From: Paralvinella palmiformis
Lineage: Eukaryota > Annelida > Polychaeta > Terebellida > Alvinellidae
Direction: 5' to 3'
Length of the DNA stretch: 64,000 nucleotides
NCBI GenBank assembly: GCA_025642065.1
Contig: JAODUP010000115.1
Location: 186,001 to 250,000, forward strand
The position numbers and the translations under genes were made by a program. The notes under the pieces were generated by a model. The model made no database searches, was not told where the DNA came from, and worked only from the letters and a program-made list of their open reading frames with translations. Shown here one piece after another: positions 9,615 to 20,175 of this stretch (positions are counted from its first letter, which is position 1; each line of letters opens with the position of its first letter).

Positions 9615-10524
9615 CATCGGTAAGTGTAAGGAATACATTTAAAATAGCTGTTAAAACTTTTATGGTGTGCGAAATTAAGCCTAACTATTATTATAATTGA
9701 TCCCTACTAAACTAGATCTATGGACTTGCATAAAACGACATTTACATATTTGATGACACACATGAGTAATACAGATTCCCTGCCAACACAAAATTATAAT
9801 GCACACGTCACAATAAATGTCCATATTCATAGGTTAAAAACTCGAAGTGCAGCCACTTCAATGTTGATTTTTGCCCCTACCGGAATTCAGCGCTGTTTGG
9901 TCATGGCAGCCCATTCAAACAATGAACACCACTGAGTGCTCGGTCTAGTTTTCTTTCGGGTCAATGGATCTAAGTTTATCACAGTACCAAGGAGGACGTT
10001 TAATCGAATACACACCGAATTCTTTCAAAGTATCCTCAACTCACTTCACATTATCCCTCCTACGTATATATAATGACCGATATTAGAGCCAATAACAGGC
10101 AATAGTTATTTTACGAAATTTAAATGACGTTTCTCCTTTTTGATTATTCCAGAGCGAAAATATTTACGAATATTGTATATGGAACTATAGATTATTGGGT
10201 TAAATTACAGTTGGACGCTAAAGCAAATAAAACTAGACAATACCCTCCTAGAATTTTAATTAACAACATTTATATTGTATTTACCTGTATCAGAGTAATT
10301 AATATAAATACTTGACATGCGCGGCGCCAATTATTTACATTTAATAGAGTTCAACTTTACACACACTTTGTTTGCCAGGTGAAGCGACATATCGGTTATC
10401 ATTCCACCTGCTCCATCTGGTGATGTTAAATAATTGAGAAATAATTCTATTGCATGATGACTTCAAACAGCTACCGTCTTGTTATAATTCCTATATATGA
10501 TGGGGGTTTATAATTGTGCTATTG

Positions 10525-10529
<5 letters not shown>

Positions 10530-10564
<35 letters not shown>
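10530..10564. repeat. (ATT)n microsatellite
   Basis: About 11 ATT units, followed by a mixed CATCGTCGTCATCATT stretch. Confidence 0.5.
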
Positions 10565-10565
<1 letters not shown>

Positions 10566-11642
10566 ATCGTCGTCATCATTATAATTAATAATCTACATTA
10601 CAATATACCTAATGATAATATTCTCATATGTGTGATATGTGTCAGTCAGCTGCCTGGTGGTGTTACGTCATCACAGAATGGTGACGTAAACAAAATAACT
10701 ATCACCCATAGTAATAATTAACGTATGTACGTCATACGGTTGGCTTTGTGGCTCTACGTGTACCTAGTGACCTATTCCTAATGAGTCCGCTGTGTCTAAG
10801 AATAAGAAATATTATATAACACAGAACATTAAAATAGTCATAATTGAATTTAGTCCTACAGCACACGTGACAATGCTATTAGTGTTAGGTATAGACATTC
10901 AGAAATACTAAAGTGGCATAAAATAAGATAAACTGCTTGAATAAAATATATTTTGATATAGATCTATAATTCTTAGCTGTTTTTCATCTGTCGTAATATT
11001 TTTCAAATCTTTTTTTTTTTCATGAATACCTCACCTTTATCAATTAATTTAAAATTTCTTAGTTGTTCGTGTTTGTGTGCGTGTGTGCATGTATAATGTC
11101 TCACCAGTCCCTAAGCCGCCAAGCAAAAACAAAAAACGAATCACCTACAGCCGTGGAATTTGGGAGTAGAATACCCAAGTCAGATCACAGCAGTAGTGAG
11201 ACTGTTTAGATTAATTATATAAACAGCCCTAAAACGGAACTTTCTCAACCGCAGCATAATATGCCTTGTGATATTTGCTGGATGGTCAAATACCTCATAA
11301 ACATACAAATCCAATAAATACTATGACCTACTCGTCACTATTATAACAATTTACATCGGCGCTTTAGCAGACCGTTATGGCGGAATTGCCGTTCTATATA
11401 TTAACATTTTCAAATCAGACCTAATGTCTGCTATACTAACTATAATTATAATATAAGGTTTTATTAATGACAAGGAGACTAAAGTTAGCCTTGAATGTCA
11501 TAGTACAGACTGGACATAACTGGACCTAGGAAAGATAATTCTATTCCCACAAACAACTAAGGTGAATTATATATACAGCTAAAGTTGTTATATAAAACGA
11601 GCTGTGTCCAATGCCACCGCTCGAGATGCGATGCAGTTTTTC

Positions 11643-11669
11643 TGTGTGTGTGCGCGCGCGCGCGTGCAC
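11643..11669. repeat. (GT)n(GC)n alternating run
   Basis: Alternating purine-pyrimidine GTGTGTGTGCGCGCGCGCGC tract, able in principle to adopt Z-DNA. Confidence 0.5.
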
Positions 11670-12111
11670 ATGAGTGTGGAATTATATTTATTAAGTATAT
11701 CCAACACCACTTTTAGCTGTGGTCATTATATTTCATTTTAAACAATTTGAAACGTATTTTTCTCTGATCTCCGAATATTGAATGAATGAATGAATAAATA
11801 AATAGCGCTGAGCACAGATAATTTGAACAGCAACGACGGTCTTTGAAATAAGGACATATGCTAATTCGTTTATTTTTATTTGATGTACAAAGTGCGTATT
11901 GTAAAAATTGATGTAGTCTGACACTAAAAGCATTCGTCTGTTGTGTGAGGGAGGTGGTTCAAGAAAGTGCCATCGGTTGTTTCCATTCTATTCCTTTTAT
12001 GGCCATTTTAACCACATTCAGGTAGAAGCTATAAGGAACCTTTTACTTATGGGAGTAGCCAATATAGTATGGCATATTGGTAATACACTTTTAATTTAAA
12101 CCATTCATCGT

Positions 12112-12352
12112 TTGAAATTTACCGCCCCAAACTTTTTTCGCCACCTGGTCAGGTGTATTCGTCAGATGGCGCCACCGTACGATCTACCTGAAGACGAAAA
12201 GCCTCGTTTTCAACTCCAAAACAAGAGACAGTCGCTAAAGTTGGATGATAGGTGTGCGATTGCAGCGAAAAAGTGGATTATTTTAGCAGAAATGGCTGAT
12301 TAAGTCTGTTGTCGTTGAGGATAGCGTTCCAGACGTCCTTAACCACCTCTAG
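12112..12352 (+). other. Candidate small ORF or 5' exon ending at a GTAAGT donor
   Basis: A 63-codon ORF (12,112-12,303; ends KKWIILAEMAD) lies in a locally CpG-richer patch. Forty-nine bases after its stop comes CTCTAG/GTAAGT, a strong donor at 12,353. It resembles nothing I recognise. It may be a first non-coding exon of the RAPGEF transcript, whose start exon at 18,533 seems to need an upstream partner. Transcription is not shown by the sequence. Confidence 0.5.
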
Positions 12353-12639
12353 GTAAGTGTCAGGGAGGGTTTAATCCAGGATGGTGACGTAATACCGTGT
12401 TTGGTGGGAGTGTTTATGGCTGTCTCTTGAGCCTGGTTTGACTATTTCAGTATTTGGTGGGAGTGTGGTGTGTGTTGCCTGGCTCAGTGTACGATATTCA
12501 AATGTTCACCGATCTTTGACTTGTCCAGTAATTTGTGCTGGGATCTGATCAGTTTTACTATATCTGTGATCGACGTCATTATAAAGCTGCTGCGATATTT
12601 TCTACCTGGACAGGTAATTAACCTTAATCAGTGTTATGC

Positions 12640-12840
12640 TCGACAACTACTAGATCTAGACTAGAGTCTATCAGTATTACTCTATCACTGTCAGTGTAGG
12701 ATCTATCGTATAAATATGAGTCTATGACTGTATGTAGTATGACTAGTCACTAGTTAGTCTAGAATCTAGATCTTTCAGTCAAACGTACGTATACTTTTGA
12801 GTCCATACTCCGAGTCTAGTTATCTAGATCTATTGAATTC
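12640..12840. repeat. TCTAGA/CTAGTC-rich patch
   Basis: About 200 bp with many overlapping copies of CTAGATCTAG, TCTAGA, ACTAGT and GAGTCTA. It is a degenerate short-period low-complexity tract without an exact repeat unit. Confidence 0.5.
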
Positions 12841-13565
12841 AGAACGATTTCGTGTTTTATTCGGCGCTACCTAAGACTAAGTTCACCATTTAAATGGCGT
12901 TGATATTACGTCGCAGCGAACCCATTTTTTCGATCTGATGACATCTGTGGACATGCAGTAATCCGATTGCCAGATACTAGTTCCAGGACCAGGTGATGTT
13001 TTTGTTGGTGATTACATTAACAAGAGACACCTGGCCGCATACCTTTGATATGTTTAACTCACATCGTTGTCATTGTTAATTAATCATTTAATGTCTTTAG
13101 GTAGCAGGAGTCTTCCCAATAATCTATTGAGTCAAAGGTTTTATAAAACTGATAATCTGATTATTTCAGATAGTTTGCTAGATTAGTGCATAATTTACTG
13201 AAGGCAAACTCACAAGTAATATATTAAAGCACTCTTTAAGTCATTTAATATACTATAGGCTGTCGCTATTGGTTTGGACATACATAAATAGAGCTATAGC
13301 TCCAGCACTTCAACTGCGCATGCACAGCTTCCCGAATATCCAATAGAATATAACACTACCGCCATCTACCGGTCACCTTACAAATTTACTAAAACTCCGG
13401 CACTGTCTGCCTAACTCTAAATCTAACTGTTTGCGTAATTCTGTCACAGTAACATGTGGTATCTCGTGGCTAGCTGACCACATTAAATAGCGCTGCAGTA
13501 GACGTCAAACATCCTCTGAGGACGTAATACACTCTAGCATCTTTCTGTACTGTTCCCCTGTGATG

Positions 13566-13710
13566 GTTGATGTTTTTTTGCCACTTTTGTGCACATCATA
13601 GGCTAAATGGGCCGAGCGACCTCCAAAGGTAATGAAGCGAAGACAAAGATCAAACGCTCTTCAGATATGCCCACACCAAGATTCGAACTCAGCCCACAGA
13701 GACGCCCTAA
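13566..13710 (-). mobile_element. tRNA-derived SINE, head truncated
   Basis: Shares GATTCGAACTC (B box on the - strand), the TCAGATATGCCCAC core and the GGCTAAATGGGCC tail with the copy at 7,254. It extends farther into a GTGCACAAAAGTGGCAAAAAA tail that recurs at about 28,400-28,430. The A box is deleted. Confidence 0.5.
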
Positions 13711-13723
13711 ATAGCCACTTTGT

Positions 13724-13747
13724 TATATATATATATATATATATATC
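13724..13747. repeat. (AT)n microsatellite
   Basis: Twelve AT units directly after the SINE head at 13,710. Confidence 0.5.
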
Positions 13748-14047
13748 TCTCATTTAAAATAACAAAACATGTGTGTCTGTGTGTGCTCTAACAATTAGAA
13801 TATCACATATAATATGTATTGTTGTATATTATATTTGGTTATGTAATTACCTCATTGATAAATATTGTCTAGTTTCACTGAGCAAATTAAGCATTTATTT
13901 GCACTTTATATGCTGCTTCCAGTGTGTTTGGATTTAATTAAAGTGATTAGATCATTAGTTTGAAATAATTACCCAATCCTTTGGTGTTTACCTGAAGCTT
14001 ATTTAAAGCTCTGAGCAGGTGTTAAGCTAACATTATGGTATACTGCC

Positions 14048-14072
14048 ATATATATATATATATATATATATA
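14048..14072. repeat. (AT)n microsatellite
   Basis: Twelve AT units in AT-rich flanks. Confidence 0.5.
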
Positions 14073-14639
14073 CCTGATCTGTGTGAAGTATACTAAACAA
14101 TTGTTACCTGTGGACTGAATGAACTTTGTTATCTTAAGCTGTGACCTCATTAACTAATATTTGTATCAGTTCACACCACTGGTGTTTCATGTGTGTTGAT
14201 TCAAGTGTGTTTATATAGAAATGCAGGCACTGTGTGCAAAAAATATTAAACTTGATTAAACAACAACACATTTGCACGTTGTTTACAATCAGCAGGCATA
14301 TTTAGCTCTTTGAGATTTTCTATTTATTTGAATTAGCTTCTAATTCTATTGGTAAAACCATTTAGGCCCATGATAAGAATAGAGAGTAAAACTATTTAAA
14401 AAAATAAGTAAGTAATTTATTCAGGAATATGATGATACTATTTGGTTCTTACAAATAGAATGGTTTTTCATATTCCTAGGTCAGCTTGAAGGTCCAGATT
14501 GGACTGTGCTCGGAGAGTCAAACTGACATGTCATTTATTTAATAAATATGTCAGGGAGAAAAGAGACGTGGTCGTTAATTATGTTGTCGCGTGGGCTATG
14601 GAGGGAGATGGGAAGTGTAAGATGAGTAAATTATTTTCA

Positions 14640-15480
14640 CACGCGGGACGAGTGTGATTTGTTTTAATGCCAATTGTGTTCTTATCTATTGTATGTGTAG
14701 TTGGTTGTGTTGTCTGGTGTTATGTGGAAGTAATTCATAGTTGTGTTTGTATCTTTTGACTATTGGAGATGGTAGTAGGTTTTTCTTTATTTTAAACCAA
14801 TTTGTGTCTACAGGTATAATTTCTTTAGGAAAATTAGTTTGGTGTGTTTATTATATTTTGATAATGTTACCATTCTTATGGTTTTTTCTGTTGGACTCTT
14901 GAGTTTATTTAGGTGATTTTCATATGTTCCAACCCAATTTATTATGCCATATTCAAGATATGGTTGTATAAGATTGTTATATAGTGTTTTCATATTTTGG
15001 TATGGTAGTACATTTTAAACCATTTTTAGTGTATATGTTCATAAAATTTAGTTTTTGTATTTTCTGTATGTTTTTGCCAGTTTAATTTTTCATCGATTAT
15101 TAAGCCGAGAAATTTTATATTATGTTTCTTTTCTATTTCTTCGGCACCTTAATTCCAGGTTAATTTAAGTTTATTTTGTGGAGCTTGATTTATTACATTA
15201 TTAGCAAATAGCATATATAGATTGTCTTACTTACGTTGAGTGATAATTTATTACTTTTAAACCAGTCATGTAAGGACATAAGGTCTAGTTTGATATTGTT
15301 ATTTAGTGTATTTGTGCGGTTTGATTTAGAATTGCATGTATGTATATGGTTTAAAGAGTTTGGAAGATCACTTGTATGTATAGTATAAACAGTAATGGTC
15401 CTAGGACTGATCCTTGAGGGACACCACAGATAACATATTTGGTGTTTGTGATATGGTAGTCGTATCATATAACTATTTAT
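14640..15480 (-). mobile_element. LINE fragment (CR1/Jockey-like RT, 3' half)
   Basis: The - strand shows a decayed SRISPRTITVYTIHTSDLPNSL block (15,420-15,345; family: [17 protein letters not shown]). Then come LMSLHDWFKSNKLSLNVSKT (15,282-15,225), LNWQKHTENTK (about 15,090) and LYNNLIQPYLEYGIINWVG (14,985-14,930). A terminal ...KLIFLKKLYL (14,840) ends it. These are the thumb and C-terminal landmarks of CR1-like LINEs. The YADD motif itself is lost. Frame changes occur near 15,190 and 15,140. Confidence 0.5.
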
Positions 15481-15970
15481 TAATGATTGATATTACTGTG
15501 TTAGTTGTACAGTGCCAGTAATACTATATACTGTTGTTGAATGTTAGCTACATTAATTGCCAGCGCTGTGAATTATTGATATAATAATTATAAAAAACTG
15601 TAATATATTACGAATATAAAATTAGTTTTATATGTCAGAATTTCCTGTGCCAGCACGCTATGTTTGTTGAAGCCAGTGATCCGTGAAGTTTTCTTAATGC
15701 TATTTTTGTTACATGGCCAGGTCATGTTTTGCAGAAGAGTAATCCAAGGTCATTTTATTATTAAGAATGGAATGAGATTGTTAGTTTTATCTGGAGAACT
15801 GATTAGCTCTGAACACATGCTGAGTGCTGTTTTATATAGTCTTAGTCTTATAGATTCTGCTGATGTAGCAATATTGACACTAGATGATCAGGTCAGGTTA
15901 TTAGGCCAATGTTAATGCCACGTTTGGTTCCTATCATTGTCAGGTGTAATTTGTATACCATTATTTAGCT

Positions 15971-15976
<6 letters not shown>

Positions 15977-16007
<31 letters not shown>
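15977..16007. repeat. (AT)n microsatellite
   Basis: Fifteen AT units. Confidence 0.5.
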
Positions 16008-16009
<2 letters not shown>

Positions 16010-16761
16010 CAGTGTGTAGCCATCTCCATATAGAGCTGTTACAATGTCTAGCCATCTTTATATGATATCATTTAGCAATCTCCACATGTAGCACTAATTA
16101 GCTCTGTGTGTGGGGGGGGGGTACTCTTTGATTATGTATGTATAACAATATTAATATTCTACTACCCAGAAAGTGTTTAGATTTATCAACCTGTCCATTA
16201 TTCTTTGAAATGAGGAATTTTGGGAAATCTTCTTATTTAGATTGACACTTATGTTGTCTGTTGCGTATAAGCTGAAAAACAAAACAAAAATTACCAACCT
16301 TTTGGAATATGAAACTTTCCTGTTGTTTAATTGTCGGTACCAAGTACTGGGTGTTTAGCACGAATCTGGAGTGTCTCATTTAACTATATATGTACACGGC
16401 AGCATGGTGAGACCATAATCAAGACGTTTAATTAACAGACACAGTGTAACGATTTAATCACATAGACCATGTCACATGTTATGAGTCTCAGATTTAATCT
16501 TTGCCACAGTTGTACCAATAAAGTGTAATAAGATGGGCGGCTAACTGAGTCCTTGTTTCCTTTAGGGGTTTGGTTTTGATGAAGCCCAATTTTGAGAACA
16601 TGTGAGCCGCTGAGGCTGCACAAACTAGAAGGGAGAATGGCGTCTGAGTGCTCAAATAGCAATTCCAGGCCTCTGTAGTTTTGCTGGTAATTCAGTATAT
16701 TATGTGTATGATTTTGGGGCCATTAATTATCTTTCTTAGTAATTAGAAATATTAACAACGC

Positions 16762-17201
16762 TGTTTTTTTTCTGTATTATGTTATATAGCTGGGTATATA
16801 ATACCATTTAGTCCAATGTGTTTTAGTAATAGTAACTACTATTTATTTATCTTCACATTTAGCAGTATTTAGTTTTTTTTCTGTATTATGTTATATAGCT
16901 GGGTATATAACACCATTTAGCTCTATGTGTTTTAGTAATAGTAACTACTATTTATTTATCTTCACATTTAGCAGTATTTTTTTTTTTCTGTATTATGTTA
17001 TATAGCTGGGTATATAACACCATTTAGCTCTATGTGTTTTAGTAATAGTAACTACTATTTATTTATCTTCACATTTAGCAGTATTTAGGGTTTTTTCTGT
17101 ATTATGTTATATAGCTGGGTATATAACACCATTTAGCTCTATGTGTTTTAGTAATAGTAACCACTGTTTATTTCTTCTTTAAATTTAGCAGTATTTAGCC
17201 C
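16762..17201 (+). repeat. 108-bp tandem repeat, four copies
   Basis: The marker CTGTATTATGTTATATAGC starts at 16,772, 16,881, 16,988 and 17,097 (spacings 109, 107 and 109). Each unit ends in TTCACATTTAGCAGTATTT and a T run of variable length. Copies 1 to 3 are almost identical; copy 4 diverges in its last 40 bases. Confidence 0.5.
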
Positions 17202-17256
17202 TCTCTGTGTGATGTTAGTTAACAAACTTTCTTTGGCACTGATTACTTGTCCCTAT

Positions 17257-17492
17257 CACGGTTGAAGTTTAACGCGGGGTTAAACTGGTTTAGTCCAGTC
17301 AGGCGGGTTAAATCTGGATCCTACTCAATTGAACAGGGAACGATTGCATTCATCCTTAAATTTATATATTTTTCAGATATATGTGAAATGTGACATGAAT
17401 TTTAAATCTGGGTTAAACTGGTAAAATTTATCCTTCGGTTATTAAACTAGTGAAACCGGGGTTAAAATTTAAATGAGCCTCCAACCTCTATC
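17257..17492. mobile_element. Possible small hAT-like relic with TTTAACC motifs
   Basis: Ends look like imperfect inverted repeats (CACGGTTGAAG on the left, GCCTCCAACCTCTA on the right). The interior carries repeated GGTTAAACTGG and TTTAAATC motifs in both orientations. No target duplication was confirmed. It may be the same kind of element as at 19,318 and 29,064. Confidence 0.5.
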
Positions 17493-18065
17493 CAATATTT
17501 GAGATATTCTGTTTTGCTAGAAATAATTAGACAGACATTAGTACAATCAATATAGTAATAATGTACTGATTTGATTTGTTGCTGCATTAAGGTACTAAAT
17601 CTCAGAATGATTGATTACTTAATGTATGTTACTTTATTTCTGTAGTCTAGAAGAAGGGGCTAATTTAAATAATCTAATCAACATAAATGACCCCCGTGTG
17701 TGTGTGTGGTGCAGATGACCATGCAGTGCCAGTAGTTTTATCTGATCCTTTATATCGAGTTATTTGCTGAAGTAACGCTTTCCCATTAACTAAGTGTTAC
17801 ACATGATTTATTTCGTGTGTGTGAGATATAATGGGGGTTGAATCATACTATCAAGCTCTATCTAAGTGTATGAGTAACATTCGAATACATTATCAGTATT
17901 TTGTTATTATTAAATATGACCACAGTCATACATGGTAGTGTAGGAGACTCTAGTATGAGGATGTCTTTACAAAAATTGTTATTATTAATCTTATGAGTAT
18001 TTAATGTGCTGTGTGATATATGTACAGTTGCCACAGCCTACTGTTATTTGTGTCTTTTATATTGA

Positions 18066-18085
18066 CTATATATATATATATATAT
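18066..18085. repeat. (AT)n microsatellite
   Basis: Ten TA units. Confidence 0.5.
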
Positions 18086-18532
18086 GTTTTAGTTAATTAT
18101 CTGGTGATGAATTATGCCCCAAAATGGGTTTATAAAATGGAGGTTTAGTCCAACCATGGGTCTGTATTACACTGTTTAGCTGTCACCACATGACACTATA
18201 TTGCTATCCCTCTATGGCACTAATTACCTATGTGTACCTGACAGTATTTAGCCCAGCTCTCTATGGTAGCCTTGTATCAGTATGTTAACATTAATGGCTC
18301 TCCATAGACAGCTCATATCTATAGTTATTTTCGTCAGCTTGTATACAGACAGTTGCGGACTGGTCAACGGACAGCTTGTCACTGTCACTTGTGTAATGAA
18401 TATGGGCTCGCATATGTCCACTGTTCGATTCATGGATAAATCATTCATGCACATGCTTGCGCTTTAACTCTATGTGTGTGTGCGTATGCACAGGGAAGGT
18501 TGTGTTTAACATTTTGTGTGTTTTTCTTCCAG

Positions 18533-18783
18533 ATTTTCATCGTTCTGACAGTTTGGTGACAACCTCCCATCTTGGTTCGTCTTTGGCGTGACAAGGTGAC
18601 GAAGACAGTACCACAACGGCACCTGTCGTGCTCAAGACTCCTGCAACCAAAAAAACGGTCCCGAATGAAGCTGTCGATCAGAAGATGAATTTTTGTCTGA
18701 TGTCGCCATTTTCAGCACCGTTGCCATGGTGACATAAAAGCCAACCCAGTTCGGATTATATTGATGTTGTAACGCTGTTTGAA
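18533..18783 (+). other. Rapgef2: 5'UTR part of the RAPGEF start exon
   Basis: A pyrimidine-rich acceptor ending in TTCTTCCAG precedes position 18,533, so this is probably an internal exon with at least one non-coding exon upstream. The segment is more GC-rich than its flanks. It holds four short upstream ORFs: 18,665-18,688, 18,685-18,732, 18,726-18,737 and 18,764-18,772. The TGA at 18,730 is in frame with the main ATG and no other in-frame ATG lies between, which fixes the start. The acceptor call is inferred from sequence only. Confidence 0.5.
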
Positions 18784-18867
18784 ATGAGAACAACGAAGAT
18801 GGCTTCCTTTATGGAAATGCAGTTTATTCACTCATTGAAGAAACCTAGTCGTGAGAGATCTCCAGAG
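18784..18867 (+). CDS. Rapgef2: RAPGEF coding exon 1 (start codon, N-terminal 28 residues)
   Basis: Begins MRTTKMASF and ends ...RERSPE, followed by the donor GTGAGA at 18,868 in phase 0. A second in-frame ATG at 18,799 has a stronger context (A at -3, G at +4), so translation could start at either; the first is chosen because an in-frame stop lies upstream at 18,730. The KKP-RERSPE stretch resembles the KKPPERTPE stretch just before the cNBD of vertebrate RAPGEF6, which ties this exon to exon 2 although an 8,565-bp intron separates them. The first dozen residues show no recognisable motif. Confidence 0.5.
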
Positions 18868-19071
18868 GTGAGATAAAAAATTATTGTTGTTTGTCTCATT
18901 AGATGAAACAGAGCTCAGTTTTTTATTGTCCGTGATTTTTTAATTATTAGAATATTTTAATCTAGCACAGACATTGTTGCTATGGTGGTGAGAGCCAGTT
19001 CTTGTTTTCTAATGCAAGTAGCCTTGCCGTGTGTGTTGTCCTTTGGAGCGGCCTATAATTTTAATGTCATC

Positions 19072-19095
19072 ATATATATATATATATATATATAT
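19072..19095. repeat. (AT)n microsatellite
   Basis: Twelve AT units. Confidence 0.5.
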
Positions 19096-19317
19096 CAACA
19101 GGTTCTTTGACACTCAAGCTTTGTGTAGTCATCAACCGTCCACTTGTATGCAGATTAATGTCCCAACAATATTTTGAAGTGTAGCAGATCTGATAATCCA
19201 CACCTCATTCTCAAAGCCATTTTTTATAGTAATATAGACACCAATGGCATCAGAATTGGTTTCTTTATTTACAAGAAATGAATATAGAAATAATATATTT
19301 TTAATGACATCTATTTC

Positions 19318-19555
19318 AGGGTTGGCAGGTTTAACCTGCCACCTTGGTTGGGTTAAACCCTGGTTGAACTAATTTTCAGACATAATTCCCCACTAATTGA
19401 TTAAATGAAACAGACAGAACGTGAAATAACCGTTTATTAACTACATAAAGCCCACAAATACCAATATGCATATGTATGTCAATAATTGTACATAAAACTC
19501 ATAGAACTATAACAAAAATGTTCATCAGTTTAACTCTGTACCACACAGAAGCCAT

Positions 19556-19591
<36 letters not shown>

Positions 19592-20175
19592 TAGATATCT
19601 TAATCCCCTGCCACAGGAAGGATTAAGTGAAACTACTGTTACTACATAATCAGTTACATACATGGATATGTACAGCTGTTAAAACTACATCCAAAATGAA
19701 GGAGAGTCATTACTGATCATCCAATTGCTCAACAGATCAGTTGAATTAGTCCCACCTCCCAGACTTTATAAACAAATTAATAGACAAACGCAACCAATCA
19801 CAGAACAGGGCAAATGGGTTAGGTCACCAACAATCAGTTCATAATCACTATAGTGTGACAGTCTTTAATTGTTTCCACCAATAGCAGAATACCTCAAATA
19901 ATTTATTACAATGAATGGTGCACAATTTCACAGCCTGAATAAGTTATGGTATAATGGATAAATTTGTATTATTACATTGTTATAATATCAACAATAACAT
20001 CTTACAAATCCATGTCATTCTAACAAAAACTTTTTTATCTGTATCCAAGTTAAAATATATATAAATTGTGGACCAATGTAATATTTTCTGAGATAAACCC
20101 AGATTTAACCCACAGGCTGGCCTAAACTAGTTTAATCCAGATTATGCTATATCCCAGGTTGGACTCACACTAATG
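19318..20175. mobile_element. Possible hAT-like relic bounded by TTTAAACC-rich ends
   Basis: The left end starts CAGGGTTGGCAGGTTTAACC, sharing CAGGGTTGG with the right end of the insert at 5,237. It is followed by GGTTGGGTTAAACCCTGG. At 20,090-20,165 a second cluster (AACCCAGATTTAACCC, TAGTTTAATCCAG) lies in opposite sense. The exact right end and a target duplication are not found. Confidence 0.5.
19559..19589. repeat. (AT)n microsatellite
   Basis: Fifteen AT units inside the possible hAT-like relic. Confidence 0.5.

Larger units (their letters stand above)
9615..14639. other. Mostly featureless non-coding stretch
   Basis: AT-rich DNA without a recognisable gene. It contains the ATT array at 10,530, a GT/GC run at 11,643, a possible 5' exon at 12,112-12,352, a TCTAGA-rich patch at 12,640-12,840, a SINE at 13,566 and AT arrays at 13,724 and 14,048. 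It probably holds the promoter or 5' non-coding exons of the RAPGEF gene, but no TATA box or CpG-rich island stands out. Confidence 0.5.
15481..18532. other. Non-coding stretch upstream of the RAPGEF start exon
   Basis: AT arrays at 15,977 and 18,066, the 108-bp tandem repeat at 16,760, and a TTTAAACC-rich relic at 17,257-17,492. I see no coding exon. A pyrimidine tract and AG at 18,521-18,532 end it, so it is probably the intron behind a non-coding first exon. Confidence 0.5.

Noticed and set aside
15664..15915. 83-residue + strand ORF and its antisense reading
   Set aside because: The antisense reading hints at continuation of the LINE at 14,640-15,480 but no RT landmark could be placed.
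16762..17201. CRISPR-like array
   Set aside because: Units are contiguous 108-bp repeats without unique spacers, in a eukaryotic intergenic or intronic setting.
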